Shown: positions 10,344-24,403 of the stretch, piece after piece
Numbering within the stretch: the stretch's first letter is position 1
Layout: each line of letters begins with the position of its first letter
Translations under genes and position numbers: made by a program
Notes under the pieces: generated by a model
The model's input: the letters and a program-made list of their open reading frames with translations, nothing else
The model's database searches: none
Told to the model about the DNA's origin: nothing
Assembly: GCF_000565175.1 (NCBI RefSeq)
Contig: NZ_CP006681.1
Span: forward strand, 558,001 to 622,000
Direction: 5' to 3'
Source of the DNA: Spiroplasma culicicola AES-1
Lineage (GTDB): Bacteria; Bacillota_I; Bacilli_A; Mycoplasmatales; Mycoplasmataceae
DNA: 64,000 bases

Positions 10344-10967
10344 ATGAAAAAAGTTACAATAATAATCATCGCGGGGGGTAGTGCTAGTGGAAAAACCACA
10401 GTTGCTACAAAAATTGCGGGTGAAATATTAAAAAGTGAATCTGTATCTCATATTTCAATGGATAGCTACTATAAAGATTTTAGTGACTTAACATTTGAAG
10501 AAAAACAAAAACTGAATTTTGATCATCCAAATACAATTGATATTGATCTTATCTGTAAGCATTTAGATGATTTAAAGAACTGAAAAAGCATAGAAGTACC
10601 AATTTATGATTTTAAAAAGCATGCACAATCGGGAAAATCAATTAAGGTTGAACCAAGTGATGTTGTTATTTTAGATGGTATTCTATCGCTACACGTTGAG
10701 CAAATACGTAAAAAAGCAGATATCAAAATTTTTATAAGAACTGATGATGATATTCGTTTTATAAGAAGAATGATGCGTGATACAAAAGAAAGAGGACGTA
10801 AATTAGATGATGTTGTTAATCAATATTTAACAACAGTTCGCCCAATGTATAAATATTTTGTAGAACCTTCAATTGATAATGCAGATATTATTGTTCCTTA
10901 TTATGAGGGAAATAATATTGCAATTGATTTAATAGCTACTAAAATTAAAAGTCTATTAAACAATTAA
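10344..10967 (+). CDS. udk: Uridine kinase
   Basis: 207 residues. IIIIAGGSASGKTTVA is the P-loop, and SMDSYYKDFSDLTFEEK, FDHPNTIDIDLI and YDFKKHAQSG are strong Udk landmarks. VVILDGILSL is Walker B, and RRMMRDTKERGR forms the lid. It phosphorylates uridine and cytidine using GTP or ATP. One TGA Trp at 10581. Directly followed (21 nt) by a ribokinase-family gene, giving a nucleoside/ribose salvage pair. Confidence 0.93.
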
Positions 10968-10988
10968 AGTAAGTTAGGGGTTATATTT

Positions 10989-11909
10989 ATGAAAAAAGTA
11001 GGTGTTGTTGGGTCAATGACAGTTGACTTAACTTTACATGTAAATGACTTTCCAAAAGAAGGTGACAAATTTACATTTGCAGCTAATGCACGTAGTGAAT
11101 TTGGTGGAGTTGGTGCCATCACTGCAATAGCTTTGGCTAAATTAGGAGTAAATGTTGCTATGTGTGGTAAATTACAAGATGATCACAATGGTATGGCAAT
11201 AATTGCAAACCTAAAAAAACATCATGTTAATACAAACCAAATTTTGAGAGATCAAAACTCTCCAACAGGAATGAGTATGGTTTTAATTAACAAAAATAAT
11301 AAAGCAAATACTATTAATGCACCAGGAAGTAACTTGGCATTTGATAGTAACGATATTGAAGATGTACAAAACTTCATTTATTTAAATGATGCGATTGTAT
11401 TTCAATTAGATATTAATAATCCATTTATTTTTGAAATGATCAACTATGCAAAAGAAGAAGGAAAATTTGTTGTTTTAAATGCTGTTCCAGGAAGCTTTGT
11501 TCCAACTGAAATTTTAAAAGATATTGATTTATTAATTGCAAATACACATCAATTAGAAACAATTCTTGGAGTAAAAACTGCAATAAAAACAGAAGAACAA
11601 ATTAAAATGTCTGCAGAAAAATTGGTTGACATTGGAGTTGGACAAGTTGTAGTTACTCTAGCAGAAAAAGGTTGTGCTTATTTTGATGGTAAAAAATTCT
11701 CAGTTATTAAACCATTTGAAGTTAAAAAAGTTAAAAGAGCAGGAGCAAATGAAGCATTTACAGCAATGACTGTAAAATCTATTATTGATGAAGCACCAAT
11801 TCTAGAAGGATTAGCAACAGCAAATAAAGCTGCAGCTTATGCATTAACTATTGATGGTTATGCAGATTCATTGCCAACAGTTGAAGATTTAAAAGGATTT
11901 AAAGGTTAA
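10989..11909 (+). CDS. rbsK: Ribokinase-family sugar or nucleoside kinase (PfkB)
   Basis: 306 residues, preceded by AGGGG. PfkB landmarks: VGSMTVDL near the N-terminus, the EFGGVGAITAIALAKLG signature region, VNTNQILRDQNSPTGMSMVLI, and a C-terminal RAGANEAFTAM where ribokinase has GAGDxF. The replacement of the consensus GAGD by GANE means the catalytic Asp is not in its usual form. Activity should therefore be treated cautiously. A partner of udk in what looks like one transcript, ended by a terminator. Confidence 0.78.
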   Translation: MKKVGVVGSMTVDLTLHVNDFPKEGDKFTFAANARSEFGGVGAITAIALAKLGVNVAMCGKLQDDHNGMAIIANLKKHHVNTNQILRDQNSPTGMSMVLINKNNKANTINAPGSNLAFDSNDIEDVQNFIYLNDAIVFQLDINNPFIFEMINYAKEEGKFVVLNAVPGSFVPTEILKDIDLLIANTHQLETILGVKTAIKTEEQIKMSAEKLVDIGVGQVVVTLAEKGCAYFDGKKFSVIKPFEVKKVKRAGANEAFTAMTVKSIIDEAPILEGLATANKAAAYALTIDGYADSLPTVEDLKGFKG

Positions 11910-11916
11910 TATATTT

Positions 11917-11943
11917 AAAAGTCAGATATTTCTGATTTTTTTT
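11917..11943 (+). terminator. Terminator
   Basis: AAAAGTCAGA pairs with TCTGATTTTT (one G-T pair), loop TATT, followed by T's. Confidence 0.7.
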
Positions 11944-12052
11944 ATACTAAATTTTGATTAATTTGGTATAAAAAGTAACAAAATTTTCATTTTAATTATT
12001 TTGTGTTATATTATTGTTATTAACTATATTCAACTAATAGGGGAGTATTTAA

Positions 12053-13996
<1,944 letters not shown>

Positions 13997-14024
13997 AATT
14001 AAATAGTTTGTGAGGCGAGCAATC

Positions 14025-14999
14025 GTGAGAGATACTGAATTTGATAAAAAAGTTTTAAAGATTACAGAAATCTTTGATAAATACAATAGTATCAATAAAT
14101 ATATTAAGAGATTTGGTATATTTAATTCTTTTAGTGTGTCTCATCAAGTTGATGGAAGAAACTTGTATTTTGAACTAAGAAATACTGACAATGAAGAATT
14201 TGATTTAATGACTTCAGCTGAAAGTGAACAATCAATTATGATAAGCATTGACAATAATGTTGAATATAATTGACTTGTAAAAACAATGCACCGTTTCTTA
14301 GAAAAATCAAAAGCTGCAAGTGATAAAGCTCGCCAACTTGCAAAACCACAAGTGGGTATCTTAATTTATGATGAATTTACAGATACATATTATTTAAATC
14401 CACATACTGGTCCAATTTTATTAAAAACTAAAGAAATTTCAAAAGAAATTGCATCAACTAGACTGGATATCTTTGGTATCTTTATGAATTTAAGAACAGC
14501 TATTCTTGAAAGAAATAGGGTAGCTGAAGTTATGACAGACAATTATCAAACAATTAATAAAAAGATTATAAAATCAATTGAAAACATTAATCAATTAGAA
14601 TTAAAGTTGAAAAAAATTGAAGATATTCCTCGTTATAAAATTGTGATTAAAAATGAGGGTGAAAAAAATATCGCATATGCTTATGCAACAGTTGATTTTG
14701 GAGATAATATCAATGATTTACAACGAATTTTCAATGAAAGTGAATTTGCTTTAGATTCAGAAAATACTAATGAAGTTGAAAATAATTATAAATTAGTCAG
14801 AATGATTGAAGAAACTCAAAAACAAATGGTAGAACTTGGAAGAAGTTTAATTACTAGAATTGATCCAAAGTTATATTGACAAGATATTGATACTAAATTG
14901 TGACGTCTAACAGCTGAAGGAAGAGAGACCATGAATAATTTAAATATTATGGATTTCTTAAACAATGATATTACAGAAGTTGATTTTGAAATTAACTAG
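14025..14999 (+). CDS. Unknown protein encoded between parE and parC
   Basis: 324 residues. I chose GTG at 14025 because GAGG lies 9 nt upstream; a GTG at 14010 would add five residues. No membrane segment. It contains helical, Lys/Glu-rich stretches (ILERNRVAEVMTDNYQTINKK near residue 160; a second helix in the last third) and an LITRIDPKLYWQDIDTKLW segment. No recognised motif. It lies 28 nt after parE and 16 nt before parC on the same strand, so all three genes probably share one mRNA. This suggests, but does not prove, a link to topoisomerase IV or chromosome handling. Confidence 0.8.
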
Positions 15000-15015
15000 A
15001 AAGGAATAAATAATT

Positions 15016-17577
15016 ATGTCTAACAAGCAAGAAAAAGGAATCTTAAATTTATCACTTGAAGAATTAATGGGTGATCGATTTGGAAGATATGCAAAATATA
15101 TTATTCAAGAAAGAGCTTTACCTGATGTAAGAGATGGATTAAAACCCGTTCAAAGACGTGTACTTTTTGCGATGAATGATCTTAATTTAACTCATGAAAA
15201 ACCATATAAAAAATCTGCACGTATTGTTGGAGATGTTATTGGTAAATATCACCCACATGGTGATTCATCAGTTTATGAAGCCCTTGTTAGAATGAGTCAA
15301 CCTTGAAAATTAAATATTCCTCTAGTAGATATGCACGGAAATAATGGTTCAATTGATGGAGATAGTGCAGCTGCCATGAGATATACTGAATCGCGATTAT
15401 CAAAAATTACAAGTTTGTTGTTAAACGATTTACAAAAAGATACAGTCTTATATGCACCAAACTTTGATGATTCAGAAAAAGAACCAACAGTTCTGCCTGG
15501 ATACTTTCCAAATATTTTAATTAATGGAGCAACTGGAATTGCTGCAGGATATGCAACAAATATGCCTCCACACAATATCAATGAAATCATTGATGCAACA
15601 ATTCAAATTATTAAAAATCCAAAAAGTAATTTAGCAGATATTTTAAAAATTGTAAAAGGTCCAGATTTTCCAACTGGAGCAATTGTAATGTCAAAAGAGG
15701 GAATTGAAAGTGCTTTTGAAACTGGAAAAGGTCGCGTAATTATTCAGTCAAAAATGCACAAAGAAGATAATAATATTATTATTGATGAAATTCCTTATGA
15801 AACTGTTAAACAAGATTTAGTCAGAAAAATTGGAGATGTAGCTGATGCAAATCCTCAAATTGAAGTAAAAGAAGTTAGAGATGAAACTGATCGTACTGGT
15901 TTAAGAATTGTAATTGAATTATCACCAAAAGCAGATTATGAAATTACAAGAAAGTTCTTATTAAAAAATACGCCTTTGCAAATTTCATATAACTATAATA
16001 ATGTTGTTATTGTTGACAAACAACCAAAACAATTAGGAATTATCAATATTTTAAAAGCATATATAGCTCATTACCAAGAAGTATTTTCAAGAAAAACAAA
16101 ATTTGATCTTGAAAAAGCACAAAAACGTAATGAAATTATTGAAGGATTAATTAAAGCAATTTCTATTTTAGATTCAGTAATTCAAATTATTCGTGAATCA
16201 AAAAATAGAGGAGATGCTATTGCTAATTTAATGGCAAAACATCAATTTAGTGAAACCCAAGCAATTGCAATTGTTGATTTAAGATTGTATCGTTTAACTT
16301 CAACAGATATTGAAAAATTACAGCAAGAAAAAGCTGAATTATTAAGTATGATTTCAAAATATAAAGCAATTTTAAATGATAAAAAAGTTTTAAATAATGA
16401 AATTATTAAGCAACTTGAAGAAACAAAATCTACATTTGGAATTGCAAGAAGAAGTGCAGTTGTTGATGAAATTGAAAATATTGATGTTGAAATCAAAAAA
16501 ACAATCGTACAAAAAAACTATACAATTTGAATTTCACAAGATGGATATTTAAAAGCAATTGAAGATTCACAACTTGGAAAATTCCCAATGAGTGACTTTA
16601 AACGTAAACCAAATGATATTTGAATTTCACAAGTTCCAGCATCAAGTTTAGATTTTATTTTATTGGTTTCAAGTGCTGGAACATATTATTCAATTCCAGT
16701 TTATAAAATTATTCCAAGTAAATGAAAAGAAACAGGAATGCATATTAATAAAGTTGCAACATTAACTGGTCAAAATGAAAAAATTCTAGCAGCTTTTGTG
16801 GTTCATGAATATAAAAATGCAAAACAAGAAATTTTATTAGCAACTAAAAATGGAATGATTAAAAGAACTCCTGTTGAAGATTTAGAAACAAAAATGTTTT
16901 CAAAATCATTTAGAATTATGAAATTGGCACAAGGCGATGAAGTTGTATCTGCATCATTGGTAAGCAGCAAAACAAAAACTGTAACAATGTTAACAAAAAC
17001 TGGATTTGCAGTTCGTTATGATATTACAGAAATTCCAAGTGCTGGTCCAAATGCAAAAGGAGTTAAATCAACTGTTGTTAAAGATGAAGATATTATTGCT
17101 GGAAAAGCGTTTGCAAGTGGTGATGTTTTAATCTTGACAAATAAAGGAAATGTTAAAAAAATTAAACAAGATCTTGTACCAATTATGGCAAGACCAAAAC
17201 GTGGTGTAAGACTTTATCCTTGAAATAAAAAACGTGATGAGTTTGCAACATTCTTGTATAATGTTCAACAAAAAGATATCTTAAACATTTTAGATGAAGA
17301 AGATAAATTAACTCAGTTGAATGTTAAAAACTTTAAGTATGCAGAACTTGAAGATGTCCCAGAAGACTTAGATATGAATGAAATTCTAACAACAACTTTA
17401 GAAAAATCATTTGTAGTTAAAAATGGTGATGTTCCTCCAGCTCCAAAAACAAGTGAAGAAGAAGCAAAACCAACACCAGTGAAAGTAGTTGCAAAGCCAG
17501 CTGTTGTTAAAGAAACTAAAAAAGTTGAAGATGAATCGACACAAGAATTAAAACTTGATCTTGATGATTTAGTTTAA
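15016..17577 (+). CDS. parC: DNA topoisomerase IV subunit A
   Basis: 853 residues. N-terminal [19 protein letters not shown], the [15 protein letters not shown] winged helix, and catalytic Tyr123 in [30 protein letters not shown] is ParC-like. The C-terminal region holds repeated beta-pinwheel strands, then a low-complexity acidic and Pro/Lys-rich tail from about residue 810. Many TGA Trp codons. It forms the DNA breakage-reunion subunit of topoisomerase IV with ParE. Confidence 0.93.
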
Positions 17578-17599
17578 AATACCTTTAAAGGTATTTTTT
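17576..17599 (+). terminator. Terminator overlapping parC stop
   Basis: AAAATACC pairs with GGTATTTT, with TTTAAA in the loop and following T's. Confidence 0.8.
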
Positions 17600-17633
17600 T
17601 ATTTATGTACAATATATTTAAGAGGTCAAAAAA

Positions 17634-18149
17634 ATGAAAATACAGATTTTGGGGTATAGATTAAGTGGTAAAACACAACTTGCAAAATATTTATCTAAAA
17701 AACTTTCAATTAAATATATTGATACTAACCAATATCTAAATGTTGAATTAGAACAACGTTATCAAAAATATTTTCAAGATATTCAAAACTTTGACTCTTA
17801 TATTGTTGATGGGTGAACTACTCAATGAATGCAATCTGGTTTTTATAATGTTGATTATGTTTTTGTTTTAATGTTAGATAAAAATGAAATTATTCAAAGA
17901 GCAAATCAAATTGAAATGCAACAAGATCATTTATTTGAAATGAAAATTATAAAACGCAAAGATTACAGTACTGAAGAACTAGAATACATTAGAAGTGATA
18001 AATGTTTTTTAGAAATGGAAAGTGAATTACAGTTAATTGTAAATTCTTCAAAATCAAATGTTATTTTATTAGATGGCTCAAACTCATTAAAACAAAATTA
18101 CTTTAAAGTAATTGATTCATTAAATTTTAAGAAAGGTAGAAAAAAATAA
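17634..18149 (+). CDS. Small P-loop kinase-like protein
   Basis: 171 residues. MKIQILGYRLSGKTQLAKYL is a P-loop (G-x4-GKT) followed by IDTNQYLN, as in AAA_17/adenylate-kinase-like or shikimate-kinase-like proteins. IVDGWTTQW (Trp from TGA) sits where the D-G-W Walker B/substrate strand is found. FVLMLDKNEIIQRA and a lid-like basic KIIKRKDY follow. The substrate cannot be named. Its stop codon overlaps the ATG of recD2 by one base, so the two are translationally coupled. Confidence 0.7.
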
Positions 18150-20347
18150 TGAAATTAAAAGGTAAGATTAAAAGTTTTTTATTTAATAATAATGACAATT
18201 TTGGAGTTGCTATTTTTACTTTGATGGACAATGATAAACGCTCAACAGTAATTACTGGAAATATTTGTCTAATGAAAATTGGAGTCATTTATGAAGTTGA
18301 AGGAAAAAATACAATTGATCCAAAAAATAATCGTCAAAGTTTTTTAGTTTCAAGTTTTAAAATAATTAAAGAATTTAGCAATGATTATTATATTAAATAT
18401 TTAAGTTCGTCTTTATTTCCTACAATTGGAAAAGTTTTAGCATCAGAAATTGTAAATCATTTTAAAGAAGATATTTTTGAAAAAATTATTACCCAACCTG
18501 AAGAACTTTTTAAAATTAATGGAATGACAGAAACTAAAAGCGAAATTATTTTAGATGTAGTAAAAACTACTTTTCAAAATAATGAAATTATGGATAAATT
18601 TGTCAAACATGATTTAAAACTTGAAGTTTATAATATATTAGATAAAAAATTTATTGATAAAGAAGAACTAAAGTCAATTTTAGAAAATGACTTTTATAGT
18701 TATTGAAGTCAAAATAAATTTTCAAATTTTATTGATATTGATAAAATTGCTCTAGCTTTTGGGGAAGAAGAATTTGGAAAAGTTAGAATTAGTTGATGAG
18801 CAAGTTATATTGGTGAAAAAATTTTAATGGCAACAGGAAATACATATTTTGATTTAACTATTTTAAAAAATGAACTAAAAAAAGTATTTCCTTATTTAGA
18901 ATTTTCAGAAATGGATCATTTATTAATGTATGCAAAGGAAAATAATATTTTAATTTTTGAAAATAAAAAAATTTATACAAAAGAAAGTTATGATGATGAA
19001 AAATATATTGCAACACGTTTAAAAGAAATTGAAAATCAAAATCATCAAACAAAAGCAATTGATTTTGAAAAAGAGATTTTAATTATTGAAAAATATGTAG
19101 GGGAAATATTAAATATTTCCAATTTCCAATATAATGATGAACAAAAATTTGCAATTAAAAACTTTTATGAAAATAGTATTTCAATAATTACTGGGGGACC
19201 TGGAACTGGAAAGACAACTGTTATTATTGGAATTGTTAAAATGTATGAAGTACTTTTTGGTAATAATGATTTTTCAATTGCAGCACCAACTGGAAGAGCT
19301 GCAAGTCGAATAAAAGAAACTTCAAATTATAATGCACAAACAATTCACAGACTTTTAAAATATATTGGAAATAATAATTTTGAATATAATTTAGAAAGAC
19401 AACTTTCAAAAGAAATGTTAATCATTGATGAATGTTCAATGATTGATAATCATTTATTTGCATCATTGTTAAAAGGTATAACCGATGTTAAAAAAATAGT
19501 TTTAGTTGGAGATGTAAATCAATTACCAAGTGTAAGTTATGGAAATGTCTTTGAAGATATTATTGATTCAAAACAGTTTTCAACAACAACCTTGATTAAA
19601 AATAATCGAACAATTAGTAATGATAATAAGAATTCAATTATTGATTTGTCAATTGCAATTAAGGAAAATAATATTGAAGATTTTAATTTTAAAGAGACAA
19701 ATAATTTAGAAGTTTTATTTTCAAATGATGAAAATGAGATTAAGAATTTTATTTTAAACATTTATAGTAAACATAAGCCATCACATATGTCTGATGAATT
19801 ATTTGATTTACAAATAATTGCACCAATGTATAAGGGCGCTGTTGGATTAGAAGGTTTAAATAAGTTAATTCAAAATAACTTTAATGATAAAACAACGCCA
19901 AATTTTAAAAGAGGGGAAACTAATTATTATATAAATGATAAAGTAATGTATTTAGAAAATGATCCTATTTTAGAATTGTCAAATGGAGATGTTGGATATA
20001 TTGAATCTTTTAATACAATTGATAATAAAGTTTCAAATGCCTTAATTAACTTTAACTCTTTGACTAAAAAGATTGAAAAACACCTTTTTGAAAAAATTAA
20101 TTTAAACTATGCATGCAGTATTCACAAAACACAAGGTAGTGAATATAAAAATGTAATTTTAGTTTTAGATGAAACTAATAATGCATCAAAATTCTTTTTA
20201 AATAAAAAAATGGTTTATACTGCTATTACAAGAGCTAAAGAAAAATTATATATTATTTCAAGTGAACAATTATTTAAATATGCTTGTCAAAAAGACATGA
20301 AAACTCGTCAAACTACACTTAAAGAAAGATTGGAATTGATAAACTAA
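18149..20347 (+). CDS. recD2: ATP-dependent RecD2-type 5'-3' DNA helicase
   Basis: 732 residues. Superfamily 1B motifs: ITGGPGTGKTTVI (Walker A), AAPTGRAASR, TIHRLLKY, IIDECSMID (Walker B), VGDVNQLPSVSYGNVFED, and near the end YACSIHKTQGSEYKNVILV and YTAITRAKEKLYI. The N-terminal region with paired helix-hairpin-helix-like KINGMTE is typical of RecD2 that works without RecBC. In-frame TGA codons are Trp. Involved in DNA repair and replication-fork processing. Confidence 0.92.
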
Positions 20348-20384
20348 ATCTATATAATATTTTCATAAGGGGGAACTATGTTTT

Positions 20385-21599
20385 ATGAAACATAAGGTTG
20401 TATGAACAGTTACAATTTGTTTTGCTATAATTTTTACAGCATTATTTGTAACTACTCTATGTTTTGGATTTTCAATTGATGTTAAAAAAGAAATAGATAA
20501 TTTAATTAAAACTTCATCTGAAGCAACTGAATATCTGACATTAGCATCACAAAATATTAACAGCTCATTTGGATTAGCTCACTTCATATTTGGGGTTGAA
20601 GGAATTAGTTCAATAATTAATAATCACAGTTTTAACACAGCTTTTTTCACATTAATGTGATCATTTTTTTTACCATTATTAGGAGTGATTTTGGGATCAC
20701 TATCTTTGATAGTTTTCAGTTTATTTTTTGTAGAAAGAATAAAAAGACAATTTAAATATCAATATGTTAAGAAAACAGGAATTATTGGGATGTATATTAG
20801 TTTTTCATGTTTCTTACTATTATCATTAATTGCTATTGTTTTAATGTCAATTTTAGAAACTCAATTTAATAGCAATGATGGCTTAAAATCTATTTTAGAC
20901 TCAATTAATCTATCAAACGTACATAATGGTTTTTCATATATTACTATAATTAAATATTGAACAAATAATGGTTTAAGTAAGATGATAAACGGAGGTATTA
21001 AAAATATTGAAGGACTAGATTTTACAAATATTAATACTTCAATGTTAAGTGCTGCTATGATAATTTGTATTATAGGATTACCTATAACATTGATTTTATC
21101 AATTGTTTTTAATTCAATTTGAATTTCAACTTTCATTAGTAGTCGTGAAGGGGGAATGTCAAAATTCACTCTTTGATTACAAAATGTTAGAATTGATTCA
21201 AAAAGAGAATTTTATGGTGCAATCTTTAAAAATATTTGGGTATTAACTGGATTAATTTTATTTATTACATCAATTATTTTTCCAGGAATAGTCCATCCAT
21301 ATCAAAATTCAATGCATATTGTTTTAACAGTATCTTCGCTTATTGTTTTGCCAATAGCTTTAATTCCACTACTGATTTGTTGAATAAAAATTATTAGAAT
21401 TCAACGTTTTAATTTTAATAAAATGATGTTTATTCAAATGCTAATTTTTACTTTATTTAACTCTTCAATGCAATTAATTGTTTGAGTCTTATTTAGAGAA
21501 GAAATGAATATGCCTTTATGAATGATCTTAACTTGACCATTTATTTATATTTCACTTTCTGCAATTATTACATATGGATTTATTAAATGAAAATCATAA
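20385..21599 (+). CDS. Unknown multi-spanning membrane protein
   Basis: 404 residues. About eight hydrophobic segments: one at the N-terminus, then an extracellular-looking loop (about residues 35-85), then seven further segments grouped in the second half. Several TGA Trp codons. The start at 20385 was chosen. A closer ATG at 20378 opens only a five-codon frame, although it lies nearer to the strong AGGGGG ribosome site. No transporter family signature is recognised. Ends with a strong terminator. Confidence 0.75.
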
Positions 21600-21606
21600 T
21601 AAAGAT

Positions 21607-21639
21607 AATAAAAAACCCAATAAAAATGGGTTTTTTATT
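21607..21639 (+). terminator. Terminator, 13-bp stem
   Basis: AATAAAAAACCCA pairs with TGGGTTTTTTATT, 7-nt loop. Confidence 0.9.
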
Positions 21640-21700
21640 ATATTGCTTTAAAATTAAATGATTTGGAATATAATATAAAAAGTAGGAGGTACTAAATCAA

Positions 21701-22843
21701 ATGATTATTAAAAATGTAAAAATTGTATTATCAGATAAAGTAATTGAAAATGGATGAATTGAAATTGAAAATGATGTAATTAAATCTATTAATTCTGGGG
21801 TTTGTCATGAAGAGGGAATTGATGGAGAAAACAAAATTTTAATGCCAGGATTTATAGATTGTCATACTCATGGGGGGTATGGGGTTGATTTTGAAAATTC
21901 ATCAGTTGAAAACTACATGAAATTTTCAAAAATGTTAACTCAAGAGGGAATTACTTCTTATATTCACTCTTCTGTAACAAACTCATTGGAAAACAATAAA
22001 AAGTACTTACAAACATTTAATGAGTTTAAAGAAAAAGACAATGAATATGCAAAATGTTTAGGAGTTCATTTAGAAGGACCATTTATTTGTAAGGAAAAAA
22101 AAGGTGCCCACGAACTTGCTTTACTTGAAAATCCAAATGTTGCAACAATGAAAGAATTAAACAATGTAGCACATAATAATATTGCAATGGTAACTTATGC
22201 ACCAGAATTAGACAATGGTGATTTTGTTAAGTATCTTTTAGAAAACAATATTGTTCCAGCTGCTGGACACTCAAATTGTGATTATCCTGTTTTTGATAAA
22301 GATGTAGCACTTGGCGTAAAACATATTACTCATTTATTTAATGGAATGAGTGGAATTGCACACCAAAAACCAGGATTAGCATTGGCTGCAATGGATGCAA
22401 AAAATGTTTTATGTGAAGTAATTACTGATGGAATTCATATTGATCGTCAAGTTTTAAAACTAATTTATCGTTTAATTGGATTTGAAAGAATTGCAATTAT
22501 TACAGATTCAATGATTGCAAAGGGAATGCCTGATGGAAATTATAAATTAGGAAATCTTGATGTTATTAAAGTAGGAATGAAAGCAACATTAACTGATGGT
22601 GCAACACTTGCAGGAAGTGCTGCAAATTTCAATCACAATGTAAAAGTAATGTACGAAACAATTGACAACTTAACATTAAATCAATTAATTCATATGACTT
22701 CAATTAATGCTGCAAAACAATTTAATATTTTTGATAAAACTGGAAGTATTGAAGTTAATAAATACGCAGATTTAGTATTAGTAGATAATGATATGAACGT
22801 TTATAAAACATTTGTAAATGGAAAATGTGTTTATGAACAATAA
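21701..22843 (+). CDS. nagA: N-acetylglucosamine-6-phosphate deacetylase
   Basis: 380 residues; AGGAGG lies 12 nt before ATG. MPGFIDCHTHGGYGVDF is the first metal motif of the amidohydrolase barrel. GVHLEGPFI-KKGAHE carries the metal-binding Glu, HLFNGMSGIAHQKPG the His residues, and ITDSMIAKGMPDG the catalytic Asp. It removes acetate from GlcNAc-6-P so the sugar can enter glycolysis through NagB. nagB is not in the window. First gene of a probable operon with a membrane protein, an oxidoreductase and deoC. Confidence 0.92.
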
Positions 22844-23411
22844 AATAAATCCAAAATCATATACAATGTTAAAATATCTCTTAACATTGTCATTATTAGG
22901 GTTTTATTTAGTGGGTTTTTTATCATTAATTGTTGGAATCAAAGAAAAGGATCAAAATTTATCTTGAGTTATTGAAAATTATAACTTACTTGCAATTTTA
23001 GATATTGCAATATCTTCTGGATTAGGGATTTTATATATTGTTTTAAGAACTTGAATGCACAAAATTTCAGGGTATGTTTTTTCTAAAAAGGAAAAAAATC
23101 AATATTTGATTTGAACATCCTTACTAGGAGTAGTAATCTTAGTATCAGTTATCATAACTGTAAGTCATTTATTAAGTAATCAAGCTTTTTTTATAATAGT
23201 TATTATTGGATTTTCAATGATGTTTATTCTTGGAATTGCTATTTCGATGTTAGAAATTTATTCACGATTACATGAACAAGAATTAATTAATCAGAAATGA
23301 CATTTTGAAGATATTGAATCTAAACCAAAGGAAATTAATTTAAAAAAAGCATCTAAAGAAACACAAGAATTATTTGAAAGTAAAAAAGATAATCCATTTT
23401 CGGAGGACTAA
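22833..23411 (+). CDS. Unknown four-helix membrane protein
   Basis: 192 residues, starting at an ATG that overlaps the last 11 bases of nagA (ATGAACAATAA), so translation is probably coupled. Four hydrophobic segments at about residues 14-35, 55-72, 95-115 and 120-140, with Trp from TGA in several. The C-terminal 50 residues are charged and cytoplasmic-looking (KKASKETQELFESKKD). No family recognised. GGAGG for the next gene lies within its last codons. Confidence 0.75.
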
Positions 23412-23414
23412 AAT

Positions 23415-24401
23415 ATGATTAAATTTGGAACAATTGGTACAAGTACAATTACAAAAGAATTTATTACTAGCGCAAAAACAAATGAAAATCTAAAAATTGT
23501 ATGTTGCTATTCAAGAGATAAGCAAAAAGCACGTGATTTAATTAATGAATTTTCTTTATATGCAAAAGCAGTCGATAATTTTGCAGTTTTAGTTGATGAA
23601 GTTGATGCAGTTTATATCGCAAGTCCTAATGGATTGCATTATGAACAAGCAAAGTATTTTTTGCTTCAACAAAAACATGTTTTATTAGAAAAACCATTAA
23701 CGCTTGATTATCAACAAGCTTGTGAATTATTTGAAATAGCTGTTAAAAATAATGTTATTTTAATGGAAGCATATAAAACAATTCATACACCTGGTTTTGC
23801 AAAATTATTTGATTCAACTTCATATTTAGAACCATTTTTAGCAAATTTTAACCTAAATCAATATTCTTCTAGAATGAATGATGTTAAACAAGGAATTTTT
23901 AATTCAGTATTTGATCAAAATCTAGGAAAAGGCTCAACATATGACTTATTAATTTATCCAGTTGAATTAGCAATAGCTTTATTTGGGCCAATTAAAGAAG
24001 TTAAAGCCATGGGGTTAAAATTACCTAACGGTAGTGGATTAAATGACGTGGTTTTAATTAAACATGAAAATGATGTTATTGTAAATATTACTTGTAGCAA
24101 AGCAAGTAGTGGTAAAATAAATAATGAAATACTTTCAGACAAAGCAACTATTGTTTTTGATCATTGTACAAGTATTGGTAATATTGATATTTACAAAATT
24201 GAAGAACAAAGTGAAAAATATAGTGCTTTTAAAAAAGAAGAACAAAGTGAAAATCTTTTTGACTATGAGATTTCTGTTTTTGTTAAAATGGTTTTAAATA
24301 GTGATTATGATCTACGTGATTATTTGTTAGATATAAGTTGTGAAGCCATTAAAGTATTAAACTTGGTTGAAAAAGACCAGCAAGTTATAGGAGAAAGTTA
24401 G
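23415..24401 (+). CDS. Gfo/Idh/MocA-family oxidoreductase
   Basis: 328 residues. N-terminal Rossmann fold: [14 protein letters not shown] (nucleotide loop), [27 protein letters not shown] and [12 protein letters not shown], the classical EKP motif with the conserved Lys. The C-terminal half is the beta-sheet substrate domain. NAD(P)-dependent oxidation of a sugar or cyclitol is the family reaction, but the substrate is unknown. It sits 3 nt after the preceding gene and 2 nt before deoC, so it is an internal operon gene. Confidence 0.88.
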   Translation: MIKFGTIGTSTITKEFITSAKTNENLKIVCCYSRDKQKARDLINEFSLYAKAVDNFAVLVDEVDAVYIASPNGLHYEQAKYFLLQQKHVLLEKPLTLDYQQACELFEIAVKNNVILMEAYKTIHTPGFAKLFDSTSYLEPFLANFNLNQYSSRMNDVKQGIFNSVFDQNLGKGSTYDLLIYPVELAIALFGPIKEVKAMGLKLPNGSGLNDVVLIKHENDVIVNITCSKASSGKINNEILSDKATIVFDHCTSIGNIDIYKIEEQSEKYSAFKKEEQSENLFDYEISVFVKMVLNSDYDLRDYLLDISCEAIKVLNLVEKDQQVIGES

Positions 24402-24403
24402 AA

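Noticed and set aside
20378-20395. Five-codon leader peptide upstream of the 20385 membrane protein
   Set aside because: The frame ATG-TTT-TAT-GAA-ACA-TAA could be an accident of the strong GGGGG site; nothing else supports it.
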